From Roseovarius pelagicus (GTDB lineage Bacteria > Pseudomonadota > Alphaproteobacteria > Rhodobacterales > Rhodobacteraceae): 64,000 nt of DNA. This document shows positions 1 to 9,609 of the stretch, piece by piece; position 1 is the stretch's first letter, and each line of letters opens with the position of its first letter. The stretch spans positions 1,178,001-1,242,000 of the forward strand of contig NZ_CP106738.1 in the NCBI RefSeq assembly GCF_025639885.1, read 5' to 3'. The position numbers and the translations under genes were made by a program. A model generated the notes under the pieces. The model had not been told where the DNA came from. It worked only from the letters and a program-made list of their open reading frames with translations, and did no database searches.

Positions 1-1217
1 AACGACATGGTGCGGCCAAGGATGAAGGCGCGCAGAACGCCCTGTTCGGCGACTTCCTCCTCGATCCCGTCGATGAAATCGTCCTGAAGAAACGGCGTAA
101 ACTCGCCCTGCTCGGAAAAATCCGTGAGCGCGGTAAAGAACGTAGCCGATTTGATGCTGGTATCCTTGCGCTTGGCCATCAGCGACAGCGTCATGTGCAA
201 TGTCGTACCCGCGATGCAGTATCCAACAGCATTGACCTGCTTGGTTCCGGCGATTGCGCGGGCTTCGCGCACGGCTGTCAGGAACCCTTGTTCAATGTAA
301 TCGCCCATGCCGATATGGGCGTGGCTTGCATCCGGATTGAACCACGAGACGACAAACAGTGTATAGCCCTGATCGGTGATCCATTTGATCAGGCTATTCT
401 GTTCCTTGAGGTCAAGAATGTAGAATTTGTTGATCCACGGCGGAAAGATCACCAGCGGTATCTCGTGCACCTCGTCGGTTGTCGGTGCGTATTGGATCAG
501 TTCCATCACGTCATTGCGATAGACCACCTCGCCCGGCGTGGTGGCAATGTTTTCGCCAATTTTAAAGGCACTTTCATCCGCCAGTCGCACAACCATTTCG
601 CCATTGTTGGCCTCTAGATCGGCGACAAGGTTCTCCAGCCCCTTAACCAGCGATTCGCCGTCCGTCTCGACGGCGCGTTCCAGCGCATCGGGGTTGGTGC
701 CCAGAAAATTGGTCGGCGACATCATATCAATGATCTGTTGCGAGAAATATTCGAGCCGCCGTTTCTCCTTTGGGGCGAGGTCATCAACATCCGCCACCGC
801 CTGCGCGATTGCCTCGGCGTTGAGCTGGTACTGCTCGCGCACCAGATTGAAGTAGGGGTTGGTATCCCACATCGGGTTGGAAAAGCGTTTATCCTTGAGA
901 CGATCCTTGGCTTCGCCGGGGGCCTGAGCATGCTCCCCTTTGAGCAACATCTGCTGTGAATCCATGAAATGACGGACCGATTTACCCCAGTATTCCAACT
1001 GCTGTTCGTAGATCCTGCCGGGGTTTTCCAAGGCCTCGGACCAGTATGACATTGCCGCCTTGGCAAAGAGATCCTGACTGGGACCGCTAAGCGCGGCGTT
1101 GGCTGGGTTTTTCTTGGACAATGCTTCGATCAACCGCTGAGATAGCTCTTCGACCCGCTCCAGATTTGCATTCATCTTTTCAAGGTTCTCGCCCATCGCG
1201 CCCTCTTGCGTTGTCAT
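1..1217 (-). CDS. phaC: Class I poly(3-hydroxyalkanoate) synthase, C-terminus cut by window edge
   Basis: Polymerises (R)-3-hydroxybutyryl-CoA into PHB at the surface of the cytoplasmic granule. I translated 405 residues from the ATG at 1217; the family is about 600 residues, so roughly the last third lies outside the window. The N-terminal part has the helical PhaC_N region. The lipase-box-like motif GYCIAG places the nucleophilic Cys at about residue 334. The catalytic Asp and His would be in the missing part. The gene is divergent from phaZ across a 105 bp gap that carries a PhaR-type operator. The start is the first ATG after that gap. The family call is secure. Confidence 0.93.
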   Translation of the reverse strand, partial: MTTQEGAMGENLEKMNANLERVEELSQRLIEALSKKNPANAALSGPSQDLFAKAAMSYWSEALENPGRIYEQQLEYWGKSVRHFMDSQQMLLKGEHAQAPGEAKDRLKDKRFSNPMWDTNPYFNLVREQYQLNAEAIAQAVADVDDLAPKEKRRLEYFSQQIIDMMSPTNFLGTNPDALERAVETDGESLVKGLENLVADLEANNGEMVVRLADESAFKIGENIATTPGEVVYRNDVMELIQYAPTTDEVHEIPLVIFPPWINKFYILDLKEQNSLIKWITDQGYTLFVVSWFNPDASHAHIGMGDYIEQGFLTAVREARAIAGTKQVNAVGYCIAGTTLHMTLSLMAKRKDTSIKSATFFTALTDFSEQGEFTPFLQDDFIDGIEEEVAEQGVLRAFILGRTMS

Positions 1218-1241
1218 TTGAATGGTTTCCCCTTAATCTTT

Positions 1242-1252
1242 CTGCTATGCAG
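1242..1252. promoter_or_regulatory. Putative PhaR operator, CTGC-N3-GCAG
   Basis: The 11 bases read CTGC TAT GCAG, a perfect inverted repeat of the form CTGC-N3-GCAG. That is the consensus described for the PHB-responsive repressor PhaR in Paracoccus. The site sits between the divergent phaC and phaZ genes, 25 bp upstream of the phaC start and 70 bp upstream of phaZ. It could therefore control either gene or both. The match is seen in the sequence; the role is inferred from the family. Confidence 0.6.
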
Positions 1253-1322
1253 CATTACGTCGTTTTGTCGGGAGGGGCACCGCGACACCAAGAATCGGGC
1301 ACCGCGACCTTAGGAGATATTC

Positions 1323-2600
1323 ATGCGCTATATGGCCACATACGATCTGATGGAAACCCTCCGTAACACGAACCAGTGGCTTGGAGCCACCGCGCTTTCC
1401 ATGGCATCTTATCCGATCTTCAGTATGACTCCAAACCCTGCGTTTCAGTGGATTTCGGCGTGGGGTGAAGTCACGGAGCGTACATTCCAGCGCATGGTCA
1501 CAAAGCCGGACTGGGGCATTCACACCTTTACCTGCGAGGACGGCAAGGATCATCTGGTCAGCATCGACACCGTCGTTGAAAAGCCGTTCGGCGACCTGAT
1601 CCACTTTGCCGTTCCCGGCCGCAAGCCGATGAAGCGGCGCGTTCTACTGGTCGCGCCGATGTCGGGCCATTATGCGACTCTGCTGCGATCGACCGTCAAA
1701 AGCCTGCTGGTCGATTGCGAGGTGTTTGTGACCGACTGGCACAACGCGCGTGATATTCCCGTGAGCGCAGGTAAATTCGACGTCGAGGATTATACGCTCT
1801 ATCTGACGGAATTCATGCGCGCCATGGGCCCGGATACCCATGTGATCGCCGTGTGCCAGCCAGCGCCGTTGGCATTGGCGGCGACTGCTCTGCTGGCCGA
1901 GGAAGAGCCGGAGGCGCAGCCGCGTTCGCTGACCCTGATCGGTGGGCCGGTTGATCCTGATGCCAGCCCGACCGAAGTGACAGATTTTGGCCGTCGTGTG
2001 ACGATGGGTCAGCTGGAAGAGACGATGATTCAGCGCGTCGGGTTCAAGTATCCGGGTGTTGGTCGCATGGTTTATCCCGGCCTGCTGCAACTGGCATCAT
2101 TCATCTCGATGAATAGTGAAAAACACGCCGCAGCCTTTACAGACCAGATCGCACGGGTTGCCCGTGGCGAGGATGGCGACCACGACAAGCACAACAAGTT
2201 CTACGACGAATACCTTGCCGTGATGGACATGCCCGCCGAATTTTACCTGTCAACGGTCGAGCGTATCTTTAAGGGGCTGGAAATCGCCAAGAACGAATTC
2301 ACAGTTGCCGGTCGCAAGGTCGACATGGGCAAGATCACCAACGTCGCGGTCAAGACCGTCGAAGGCGGCAAGGACGACATTTCGGCCCCCGGCCAATGTG
2401 TTGCCGCGCTTGATCTGTGCACCGGGTTACCGGAGTCGCTGAAAGCCAGCCATCTGGAGCCTGAAGCCGGGCATTACGGCATTTTCGCCGGCAAAAGCTG
2501 GCGCAACAATATCCGGCCTCTGGTGCTGGAATTCATTGATGCCAATAGCGGCGACCGCAAGACGGCCAGCAAGCCGGCGAACAAGAACGCTGCGGCCTGA
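1323..2600 (+). CDS. phaZ: Intracellular polyhydroxybutyrate depolymerase
   Basis: A 425-residue protein of the intracellular PhaZ family, which hydrolyses or thiolyses granule PHB for reuse of stored carbon. The active-site region reads VIAVCQPAPLALAA, with the catalytic Cys at residue 178 in place of the Ser found in extracellular depolymerases. A C-terminal LEPEAGHYG segment supplies the probable catalytic His. Length and the N-terminal MRYMATYDLMET match the family. GGAG sits about 6 bases before the ATG. The gene is divergent from phaC and is followed by a strong hairpin. There is no signal peptide, as expected for the cytoplasmic enzyme. Confidence 0.93.
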   Translation: MRYMATYDLMETLRNTNQWLGATALSMASYPIFSMTPNPAFQWISAWGEVTERTFQRMVTKPDWGIHTFTCEDGKDHLVSIDTVVEKPFGDLIHFAVPGRKPMKRRVLLVAPMSGHYATLLRSTVKSLLVDCEVFVTDWHNARDIPVSAGKFDVEDYTLYLTEFMRAMGPDTHVIAVCQPAPLALAATALLAEEEPEAQPRSLTLIGGPVDPDASPTEVTDFGRRVTMGQLEETMIQRVGFKYPGVGRMVYPGLLQLASFISMNSEKHAAAFTDQIARVARGEDGDHDKHNKFYDEYLAVMDMPAEFYLSTVERIFKGLEIAKNEFTVAGRKVDMGKITNVAVKTVEGGKDDISAPGQCVAALDLCTGLPESLKASHLEPEAGHYGIFAGKSWRNNIRPLVLEFIDANSGDRKTASKPANKNAAA

Positions 2601-2609
2601 AATCCTGTC

Positions 2610-2633
2610 TAGGGTGGGGCTGACCCCACCCTA
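2610..2633. terminator. Bidirectional hairpin between convergent genes
   Basis: TAGGGTGGGG and CCCCACCCTA form a perfect 10 bp stem around a CTGA loop. It starts 9 bases after the phaZ stop and ends 8 bases before the stop of the convergent hydrolase gene. Neither side has a clear T-run, so it is either a weak intrinsic terminator or an mRNA 3'-end stabiliser serving both genes. Confidence 0.6.
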
Positions 2634-2641
2634 TCGCGAGA

Positions 2642-3352
2642 TCACTGCAACACCAGCGGCTGCTTCATCCACGTACGCAACGCTTGTGTGGTCTCGTCGG
2701 GGCGTTCCAGTGTCGGCAGGTGCCCGGCCCCTCCGATCACCTCTAACTGCGCATAGGGGATGAGATCGGCCATGAACTTGTGCCGTTTGATCGGTGTCAG
2801 CCCGTCATGTTCACCACACAGCACCAATGCCGGCGTCTTGCAACGCCGTAACACGGACTGGTAATCGCGCCGCCGCTGCATCGCGCGCACCTGCCGCAAG
2901 AGCACGGTCGCACCCAGATGTGCGGCCATGTCCTGCGCCAGCGCCATCACCTCGGCCCGGCCCGGCCCGGGGGCCAGAACGTCGGGCCGCAGAATGCCAT
3001 CCACGAATTCCGTCAGTTTGCCTGCGCGAATCTTGATGATCAGCGGTTCCAGATTGGCCGAAGATTGCGGCGTCTCAGCCAGCGGATTGGTGTCCATCAA
3101 CGCGATCCGGCTGACGCGGTCGGGCGCGCGGCGCAGCACCTCCATCGCGACGATGCCCCCCAGCGACAGCCCCGCCAGCGCGAATTTGCGCGGCAACACA
3201 TCCAGCAGGTTCGACGCGATTTCCTCGATCCGGTCGCCTTGGGTGATCGGTGCGACCGTCACCGCCATTTCGGTGCTGAGTGCGGCCAGTTGAGGGCCGA
3301 ACACCCGCGCGTCACACATCATCCCCGGCAAAAACACCAATGGTTCCTGCAT
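2642..3352 (-). CDS. Alpha/beta-fold hydrolase
   Basis: A 236-residue cytoplasmic alpha/beta hydrolase of unknown substrate. The nucleophile elbow is GLSLGG (Ser at about residue 63). An acidic residue follows in CGEHDGLTP, and the catalytic His is in GGAGHLPTLE near the C-terminus, so the triad looks complete. I place the start at the ATG at 3352 (MQEPLVFLPG), because the upstream 16 in-frame residues are basic and not family-like. It is the last gene of a minus-strand run that starts at 5257, 70 bp downstream of the M15-like gene. Confidence 0.8.
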   Translation of the reverse strand: MQEPLVFLPGMMCDARVFGPQLAALSTEMAVTVAPITQGDRIEEIASNLLDVLPRKFALAGLSLGGIVAMEVLRRAPDRVSRIALMDTNPLAETPQSSANLEPLIIKIRAGKLTEFVDGILRPDVLAPGPGRAEVMALAQDMAAHLGATVLLRQVRAMQRRRDYQSVLRRCKTPALVLCGEHDGLTPIKRHKFMADLIPYAQLEVIGGAGHLPTLERPDETTQALRTWMKQPLVLQ

Positions 3353-3422
3353 GCCTGTTTTCCTTCTGCCCGGGCGTTGCCTCGTTTGCTTTGCGCACAC
3401 ATTGCCACAATGCCGCTATGGG

Positions 3423-4064
3423 TCAACTGCCTGAGGGGTATGCGATGCCACGAAAGGCTGGAAAGTCCACATAACGGGCACGCCGCACCGCGAGCGATTC
3501 CGGCGGGTCATCGCCCTGCGCCAGAAGCGTCCCCTTGGGGGCGATATAGCTGGCGATCAGGCGGCGGGGATCAGCGCGCCAGCTGAGGTTCATCGCGCAG
3601 AGTTTTGGAAAGAACCACAGATCGGAAAATGGCAGATGGTCGTGTATCCACCACGCCAGATCGCGCCAATCGCGGCCTTGCGCGTACTGATCCGCGAACC
3701 ACGGGATCACCAGTGACGTGCCGGCCCCGCGCTGTGCGGGATCGCCGCGATCCCAGATGTGGTGGCCATAATTGGCGTCATTGCGGGCGCAGTTCAGTTT
3801 GTTCTCGTTGCCATAGCGATTCAGGTCGGGACTGCGATAGCCCGAGCGGATGGCGATACGCCCGAACGTCTCTTCCAGCGGGTCAAGCAGGTGTTCGCAA
3901 AGCTGGCGGCCGTTTTCGATCGCCAGATCAGGGTTTTCCGGGATGTTCTGGATGCGGTGGAAATTGCCGATTTCCGAATACAGGAAATCGCGCATGTAGA
4001 AATGCCTGCTCAGGCGGACCCTGCCGAAGGTTTCAAGGCTCCACATGCTGGCGGGTTTGCGCAT
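3423..4064 (-). CDS. Conserved hypothetical protein with peptidase M15-like core
   Basis: A 213-residue protein that I recognise only as a conserved proteobacterial hypothetical. Its middle part (IAIRSGYRSPDLNRY, then NYGHHIWD) resembles the sugar/peptide-binding core of M15-type D-Ala-D-Ala peptidases, but I cannot identify a complete zinc site. There is no signal peptide or membrane segment. The start ATG overlaps the stop of the upstream VOC gene by one base (TGATG), which suggests translational coupling. It is not known what the operon does; a cytoplasmic hydrolase or binding protein is as likely as a cell-wall enzyme. Confidence 0.6.
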   Translation of the reverse strand: MRKPASMWSLETFGRVRLSRHFYMRDFLYSEIGNFHRIQNIPENPDLAIENGRQLCEHLLDPLEETFGRIAIRSGYRSPDLNRYGNENKLNCARNDANYGHHIWDRGDPAQRGAGTSLVIPWFADQYAQGRDWRDLAWWIHDHLPFSDLWFFPKLCAMNLSWRADPRRLIASYIAPKGTLLAQGDDPPESLAVRRARYVDFPAFRGIAYPSGS

Positions 4065-4492
4065 CAGCTATAGCCGTTCCAGCGAAACGCACCCTCATCC
4101 GACAGCGGAGAGAATGGGTTATGGGCGATTTCCCAGATGTGGCCATCGGGGTCAGCGAAATAGCCGATATGCCCGCCCCAGAACACGTCATGTGCAGGTT
4201 TGAGAATACGGGCACCGGCGTCGCGGGCACGGTCCAGTAGCTGCGCCACTTGCTGTTTGTCGCGCACGTTGTAGGCCAGTGTGGTGGCACCGGTTCCCAG
4301 ATCGTTTTCTTCAAGCCCCATATCGCGGGCCAGATCAGCCCGAGGGTATAGGCCCAGCGTTTGCCCGATCAGATCGAAGACCACGATTCCATCCGGGCTA
4401 TCCACCCGCGTCCAACCCATCGATTCATAGAATGCGGCCGATTGTGCAACATCGCGTACGGCCAGCGTTATCAAAGAGATACGTTGTTCCAT
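4064..4492 (-). CDS. VOC family protein (glyoxalase/bleomycin resistance fold)
   Basis: A 142-residue single VOC protein made of two beta-alpha-beta-beta-beta modules. The first begins ISLITLAVRDVAQSAAFYES. The second ends in GYFADPDGHIWEIAHNP, the usual C-terminal VOC signature with the metal-ligand Glu (WEIA). The substrate cannot be told from sequence. The gene directly abuts the upstream hydrolase gene, with no bases between that gene's stop and this start, and overlaps the next gene by one base. All belong to one minus-strand operon. Confidence 0.85.
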   Translation of the reverse strand: MEQRISLITLAVRDVAQSAAFYESMGWTRVDSPDGIVVFDLIGQTLGLYPRADLARDMGLEENDLGTGATTLAYNVRDKQQVAQLLDRARDAGARILKPAHDVFWGGHIGYFADPDGHIWEIAHNPFSPLSDEGAFRWNGYS

Positions 4493-5257
4493 TCAGGTAT
4501 TCCTTTCGCTACGCGCGATCACATCCTCGACGGCTGTTTCGATCAGCGCCAAGCAGTCCACATCCGAGAATCGGTGATCGGCGCCATCAACCAGTGTCAG
4601 GCGCATATCCGGGCCTGTTGCATGTTCTAACAGGCGCAAAGCGACCGACTTATCCACATCCAGATCGGCGGTGCCTTGTAGAAATCGAACAGGAAAGGCG
4701 AGTTGTAAAGGCTGGCGCAGCACCAAATGCGCGCGGCCGTCCTCGATCAGCTTTTGGGTGATGATATAGGGCTCTCCATACTCGCTGGGAAGCGCTATCT
4801 GTCCCTCGTTTTGCAACCCGGCCCGTTGGGTGGAATCAAAGCCCGCCCACATGCTGTCTTCGGTAAAATCGGGGGCAGCCGCGATCGTAACCAGCCCCGC
4901 GATGCGTGGCGTCATCGCGCGAGCGGTTAACAACGATATCCAGCCGCCCATCGACGAGCCGACCAGCACCTGCGGTCCCGTTGTCAGTTCGGAAATGACA
5001 GCCTGCGCATCCTCGGCCCAATCGCCGATGCAGCCATCGGTGAATGCGCCCGAGGATTGGCCGTGACCGGAGTAATCCAATCGCAGGAAGGCGCGCCCTG
5101 TGCGTTCTGCCCATGCTTGCAGATGTATGGCCTTGGTCCCTTGCATGTCGGATTTGAACCCGCCTAGGAACACGACGCCCGGACCGGCGCCGGGCACCTG
5201 AACATGGGCGATGCGCCGCCCCTGCGGTGTTGTCAGATACTGTGTCTGGTCTGTCAT
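4493..5257 (-). CDS. Alpha/beta hydrolase
   Basis: A 254-residue alpha/beta hydrolase beginning MTDQTQYLTTPQG at the ATG at 5257. The reading frame stays open far upstream, but that part is antisense to thrS and is not protein-like. The nucleophile elbow is GSSMGG (Ser at about residue 102). An oxyanion-type LGGFKSDMQG segment lies near residue 31, and the C-terminal VDGADHRFSD gives the catalytic His. The fold resembles short palmitoyl-esterase/hydrolase proteins (ABHD10-like), but the substrate is unknown. It is the first gene of the four-gene run down to 2642. Confidence 0.82.
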   Translation of the reverse strand: MTDQTQYLTTPQGRRIAHVQVPGAGPGVVFLGGFKSDMQGTKAIHLQAWAERTGRAFLRLDYSGHGQSSGAFTDGCIGDWAEDAQAVISELTTGPQVLVGSSMGGWISLLTARAMTPRIAGLVTIAAAPDFTEDSMWAGFDSTQRAGLQNEGQIALPSEYGEPYIITQKLIEDGRAHLVLRQPLQLAFPVRFLQGTADLDVDKSVALRLLEHATGPDMRLTLVDGADHRFSDVDCLALIETAVEDVIARSERNT

Positions 5258-5416
5258 TCGCTGTCCCTGTCCGTGTTTTGCTGGTCGCAGTCTCACCCCA
5301 GTAGGATACGGGCGCAAGGGCGCGCTTGACCTTTGGGGATGCCCCAGCCATATGGGCACGACCCAACCCGCAACCGGGCGCACTTGTAGGCGCCAAACTG
5401 ACGAGGAGCGCCCAAG

Positions 5417-7363
5417 ATGGCCCAAATCTCCCTTACCTTTCCCGATGGCAATGCACGCGAATTTGACGCGGGCATAACCCCTGCCCAAGTCGCCGCAGAT
5501 ATTTCCAAATCCTTGGGGAAAAAGGCGATTTCCGCCACGGTTGATGGTCGCCACTGGGATCTGCAATGGCCCATCGACGCCGATGCACAGATCGCCATTC
5601 ACACCATGCAGGACGAGGCACAAGCAAATGAGCTGGTCCGCCATGATCTGGCGCATGTGATGGCGCGCGCCGTGCAAGAAATCTGGCCTGATGTGAAAGT
5701 GACCATTGGGCCGGTGATTGATAACGGTTGGTATTATGACTTTGACCGCAAAGAGCCGTTCACCCCGGAAGATCTGGGCCGGATCGAGAAAAAGATGCGC
5801 GAGATCATCGCGGCGCGCGACCCGGTTCGCACCGAAATCTGGGAACGCGATCGCGCGATCCAGCACTACCGCGACAACGGTGAGCCGTTCAAAGTCGAGC
5901 TGATCGAGGCGATCCCCGGTGACGAGCCTTTGCGCATGTATTGGCATGGCGACTGGCAAGACCTGTGTCGTGGCCCACATTTGCAAAACACCGGCCAATT
6001 GCCCGGCGACGCATTCAAGCTGATGAGCGTGGCGGGGGCCTATTGGCGCGGCGACAGTGACCGCGAGATGCTGCAACGCATCTATGGCGTCGCCTTTACC
6101 GGCAAGGACAAGCTAAAGGCGCATCTGCACATGCTGGAGGAGGCCGCCAAGCGCGACCACCGCAAGCTGGGCCGCGAGATGGACCTGTTTCATATGCAAG
6201 AAGAGGCCCGAGGGCAGATTTTCTGGCATCCCAATGGCTGGACCATCTACACGCAATTGCAGGATTACATGCGCCGCAAGCAGCGCGCAGGCGGCTATGT
6301 CGAGGTGAACACCCCGCAAGTGGTGGACCGCAAGCTGTGGGAACAGTCGGGACACTGGGAAAAGTATCAGGAGCATATGTTCGTCGTCGAAGTGGACGAG
6401 GAACACGCGCGCGAGAAGGCCGTGAATGCCCTGAAGCCGATGAACTGTCCGTGTCACGTACAGATTTTCAATCAGGGGCTGAAATCCTACCGCGATCTGC
6501 CGCTGCGCATGGCCGAGTTCGGGTCGTGCAACCGGTACGAGCCGTCCGGCGCGCTGCACGGGATCATGCGTGTGCGTGGCTTTACGCAGGATGACGGGCA
6601 TATTTTCTGCCGCGAGGACCAGATCGAATCTGAGACCGCCGAATTCATACGCTTTTTGTCAGAGGTCTATCGCGATCTTGGTTTCGAGCAGTTCAAGGTC
6701 AAATTCTCGGACCGGCCCGACATGCGAGCGGGGTCCGATGACGTCTGGGACAAGGCCGAGGCTGCCCTGCTCAGCGCCACCCGCGCGGCGGGGATCGAGC
6801 CAGAACTGAACCCCGGCGAAGGCGCGTTCTACGGGCCAAAACTGGAGTTTGTGCTGACCGATGCGATTGGCCGGGATTGGCAATGCGGTACCCATCAGGT
6901 GGATTTCGTCCTGCCAGAGCGGCTGGATGCCACCTATATCGGCGCAGACGGGGGCAAACATCGCCCCGTTATGCTGCACCGCGCGACATTGGGCAGTTTC
7001 GAGCGGTTCATCGGCATCCTGATCGAAGAACACGCGGGCAAACTACCCTTCTGGCTGGCACCGCGTCAGGTGGTGGTTGCCTCGATCGTGTCCGAGGCGG
7101 ACGATTATGTGCATGACGTCGTGGCACAGTTGCGCAGCAAAGGTATCCGTGCCGAGGCCGACATCCGCAACGAGAAGATCAATTACAAGGTGCGCGAACA
7201 TTCGGTTGGCAAGGTGCCGGTGATTCTGGCCTGCGGTATGCGCGAGGTCGAAGAAGGTACCGTTTCTGTCCGACGTCTGGGCGAGAAGCAAACCAGTGTC
7301 GAGGCCCTGAGCGATGTAACAAATGATCTGGCGCAAGGCGCGACGCCGCCCGATCTACTGTAA
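5417..7363 (+). CDS. thrS: Threonyl-tRNA synthetase
   Basis: A 648-residue class II synthetase that charges tRNA-Thr. In order it has an N-terminal TGS domain (residues 1-60), the SAD editing domain (with RHDLAHVMA and later DLCRGPH), the catalytic core with the zinc-ligand Cys in MNCPCH and motif 2 around [20 protein letters not shown], and a C-terminal anticodon-binding domain starting near PRQVVVASI. Length is normal and all signature residues are present, so it is complete and functional. The ribosome site GAGGAG lies about 8 bases before the ATG. It is divergent from the hydrolase operon, with 159 bp between. Confidence 0.98.
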   Translation: MAQISLTFPDGNAREFDAGITPAQVAADISKSLGKKAISATVDGRHWDLQWPIDADAQIAIHTMQDEAQANELVRHDLAHVMARAVQEIWPDVKVTIGPVIDNGWYYDFDRKEPFTPEDLGRIEKKMREIIAARDPVRTEIWERDRAIQHYRDNGEPFKVELIEAIPGDEPLRMYWHGDWQDLCRGPHLQNTGQLPGDAFKLMSVAGAYWRGDSDREMLQRIYGVAFTGKDKLKAHLHMLEEAAKRDHRKLGREMDLFHMQEEARGQIFWHPNGWTIYTQLQDYMRRKQRAGGYVEVNTPQVVDRKLWEQSGHWEKYQEHMFVVEVDEEHAREKAVNALKPMNCPCHVQIFNQGLKSYRDLPLRMAEFGSCNRYEPSGALHGIMRVRGFTQDDGHIFCREDQIESETAEFIRFLSEVYRDLGFEQFKVKFSDRPDMRAGSDDVWDKAEAALLSATRAAGIEPELNPGEGAFYGPKLEFVLTDAIGRDWQCGTHQVDFVLPERLDATYIGADGGKHRPVMLHRATLGSFERFIGILIEEHAGKLPFWLAPRQVVVASIVSEADDYVHDVVAQLRSKGIRAEADIRNEKINYKVREHSVGKVPVILACGMREVEEGTVSVRRLGEKQTSVEALSDVTNDLAQGATPPDLL

Positions 7364-7612
7364 CAATCGCGGTTTTTCGCTGTGAGATTGGCACGATTAT
7401 TACGCCGATCTCACGGCATTCTCCAAAAATCCCATTGTTTTCAGTCCATCTTATGGAAACCGATCACACGATGCGCTGACGGATATGTGTCTGACGCGCT
7501 CGTGATTGGCGTCGTGAGCAGGCCTGCATCTATGTTTTGGTCATCGCCTCAACAACGGCGGGCAATGGTGCCCCCGGCGACACGACAGTAACCACTAAGG
7601 GAGACCCAAGAT

Positions 7613-7912
7613 ATGTCCATGATGAAAACCGTTGCCATCGCAGGCGCCGTGACCGCAGCCCTCGCCGCGCAAACCTCGACCGCTGCCGCGATGGAAAAAG
7701 AGAAATGCTATGGCGTGTCGCTGGCCGGTGAAAACGATTGCGCCGCTGGCGAAGGCACGACCTGCAAGGGGACGTCGAAAGTAGATTATCAGGGCAATGC
7801 GTGGACGCTGGTCGATGCTGGCACCTGCGCCGAGATTGAGCTGCCCGCGATGGCGGATGGCACAGCGCGCACCGGCTCGACCGAGGAACTGTCGCGCGAC
7901 CTGCCTGCGTAA
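7613..7912 (+). CDS. bufA1: BufA1 bufferin precursor (DUF2282 protein)
   Basis: A 99-residue exported precursor of the DUF2282/bufferin family. These are ribosomally made peptides whose cysteines are modified by an MNIO enzyme and which sequester copper in the periplasm. The N-terminus is a signal peptide ending near AAQTSTAAA (residues 5-26). Four Cys follow at 32, 43, 51 and 72, the number and order typical of BufA1. The motifs [14 protein letters not shown] and [12 protein letters not shown] are characteristic. GGGAGA stands a few bases before the ATG. It is the first gene of the bufABCD operon, 249 bp after thrS. I see no convincing sigma-factor site in that gap. Confidence 0.9.
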   Translation: MSMMKTVAIAGAVTAALAAQTSTAAAMEKEKCYGVSLAGENDCAAGEGTTCKGTSKVDYQGNAWTLVDAGTCAEIELPAMADGTARTGSTEELSRDLPA

Positions 7913-7984
7913 CCTGTCAGGGGCATGTGCGGGTACGCCTGCATATGCCCCGTTTGATTTCGCCCCAAAATCCCGAGGCCCAAA

Positions 7985-8854
7985 ATGCCCGACGCATCCG
8001 CCCAGAGAACTGCCCTGCCCCACGCCCCCGGCGTTGGCTACAAGCCTCAGCATTTTCAGGGCATCCGTGAAAATCCCGGTTCGGTAGAGTGGTTCGAAAT
8101 TCATGCGGAAAACTATATGGGCGATGGCGGACGTCCCTTGGCGCAGCTGCGTCATCTGGCGGAAAAATATGCGATTTCCGTGCATGGAGTCGGCCTCAGC
8201 ATCGGTGGAGAGGGTCGGTTGGACCCCGATCATCTGGCGCGGCTGAAACATCTGTGCCAGTGGCTGAACCCAGCCAGTTTTTCCGAACATCTGGCATGGT
8301 CCAGCCACGACAGTGCATTCCTGAATGATCTGCTGCCCCTGCCCTATACGCCCGCGACCGTCGTCCGCGTGGCCGATCACATCGACGAGGTGCAATCGGT
8401 TCTGGGGCGGCAGATGCTACTGGAAAATCCGTCAAGCTATCTGGCCTTTGACGAGAGCACGATGCCCGAGACCGAGTTTCTGGCAGAAATTACCCGCCGT
8501 ACCGGCTGTGGGCTGCTCTTGGATGTGAACAATGTCTTTGTTTCGGCCACAAACCTGCAAATGGATGCGCGTGCCTATCTGGATGCGTTCCCGGTGGGCG
8601 CGGTCGGCGAGATCCATCTTGGCGGCCATCACGAGGATGCCGACGACCACGGTGATCCGCTGCTAATCGACAGCCATGACCACGCTATCGCCGAACCGGT
8701 CTGGGATTTGCTGGATGAGACCCTAGCGTGCACCGGCCCGCTGCCGGTCCTAATCGAGCGTGACGACGACATTCCGCCGTGGGCCGAGCTGGAAGCAGAA
8801 GCCGCCCGCGCCGGGCACGCCCTGAGCCACCTGCGCAAAGTCGCCGCCGAATGA
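7985..8854 (+). CDS. bufB: BufB, DUF692/MNIO multinuclear iron oxidase
   Basis: A 289-residue MNIO enzyme with a TIM-barrel fold, predicted to convert cysteines of BufA1 into oxazole-type heterocycles using a multi-iron centre. Conserved ligand segments are visible in order: EIHAENY (38-44), ISVHGVG (His67), SEHLAWS (Glu101/His102), LLENPSSY (Glu147), LLLDVNNVF (Asp180), EIHLGGH (His211), DSHDH (229-233) and IERDDDIP (Glu258). None is missing, so the enzyme should be active. It lies 72 bp after bufA1 and its stop overlaps the bufC start (ATGA). Confidence 0.93.
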   Translation: MPDASAQRTALPHAPGVGYKPQHFQGIRENPGSVEWFEIHAENYMGDGGRPLAQLRHLAEKYAISVHGVGLSIGGEGRLDPDHLARLKHLCQWLNPASFSEHLAWSSHDSAFLNDLLPLPYTPATVVRVADHIDEVQSVLGRQMLLENPSSYLAFDESTMPETEFLAEITRRTGCGLLLDVNNVFVSATNLQMDARAYLDAFPVGAVGEIHLGGHHEDADDHGDPLLIDSHDHAIAEPVWDLLDETLACTGPLPVLIERDDDIPPWAELEAEAARAGHALSHLRKVAAE

Positions 8855-9600
8855 GCGTCGGTCAGGCCCAGTTCCGCGAGGCGATTTTTGACGCCACCCG
8901 CCCTGCGCCAGTTGGGTTAACCGACGGTTTGGGCCGGGTCGCTGGTGCGCGGTTTGACGTTTACCGCAATAATGTGGCGGTAGGTTTGACGGAAGTTCTG
9001 CAAACCGGGTTCCCGGTAATCCGAAAACTGCTGGGCGAAGAGAATTTTCAGGCCATCAGCGGCGTGTTCCTGCGCCGCCATCCGCCGACATCGCCGGTGC
9101 TGTTTCAATATGGCAGCGATTTCCCTGTCTTTCTGAGGAATTTTGAACCGCTGGCGCATCTGGGCTATCTGCATGATGTGGCCACATTGGAAATGGCGAT
9201 CCGCCAATCCTATCACGCTGCCGACGCCGTACCGATCCCGGCGGAGCGGCTGGCAGAGATACCAGCAGAACAACTGGGTGACTTACGGCTGGGTTTTGCC
9301 CCTGCGCTGCGCGTCTTGCGCTCGCCTTGGCCGCTCTTTGATCTGTGGGCGTATAACGCGCGCGATGGCCACCCCAAGCCACGCCCCGCCTCGCAGGATG
9401 TGATGATAACCCGACCCGAATTTGACCCCCTGCCGCATCTGCTGCTCCCCGGTGGAGCGGATTTCATTGAGGCCCTGATGGCAGGGCGCACGTTAGGCGA
9501 CGCTGCCGAGACAGCGCAGCGCAGCGCCACAGAGTTCGATCTGACGGCAGTTCTGGGGCTGATGCTGGCCGGCAACGCCATCACTTCGGCAGAATATTAG
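8851..9600 (+). CDS. bufC: BufC, DUF2063 partner protein of the MNIO enzyme
   Basis: A 249-residue protein with the N-terminal DUF2063 domain (often labelled putative DNA-binding). In bufferin-type clusters it acts as the recognition partner that brings the precursor to the MNIO enzyme. The typical opening is FRVYRNN-like: here [18 protein letters not shown] around residues 33-50, then [15 protein letters not shown] chose the ATG at 8851 because it overlaps the bufB stop by 4 bases (ATGA), implying coupled translation. The 24 residues upstream in the same frame are antisense-like arginine-rich filler. No membrane segment or signal peptide is visible. Confidence 0.88.
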   Translation: MSVGQAQFREAIFDATRPAPVGLTDGLGRVAGARFDVYRNNVAVGLTEVLQTGFPVIRKLLGEENFQAISGVFLRRHPPTSPVLFQYGSDFPVFLRNFEPLAHLGYLHDVATLEMAIRQSYHAADAVPIPAERLAEIPAEQLGDLRLGFAPALRVLRSPWPLFDLWAYNARDGHPKPRPASQDVMITRPEFDPLPHLLLPGGADFIEALMAGRTLGDAAETAQRSATEFDLTAVLGLMLAGNAITSAEY

Positions 9601-9609
9601 GAGCGCGCA

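Noticed and set aside
7588..7593. GTAACC as a SigF-type -35 element for the bufferin operon
   Set aside because: It lies only 20 bases before the bufA1 start codon, and no CGAA follows at the needed spacing.
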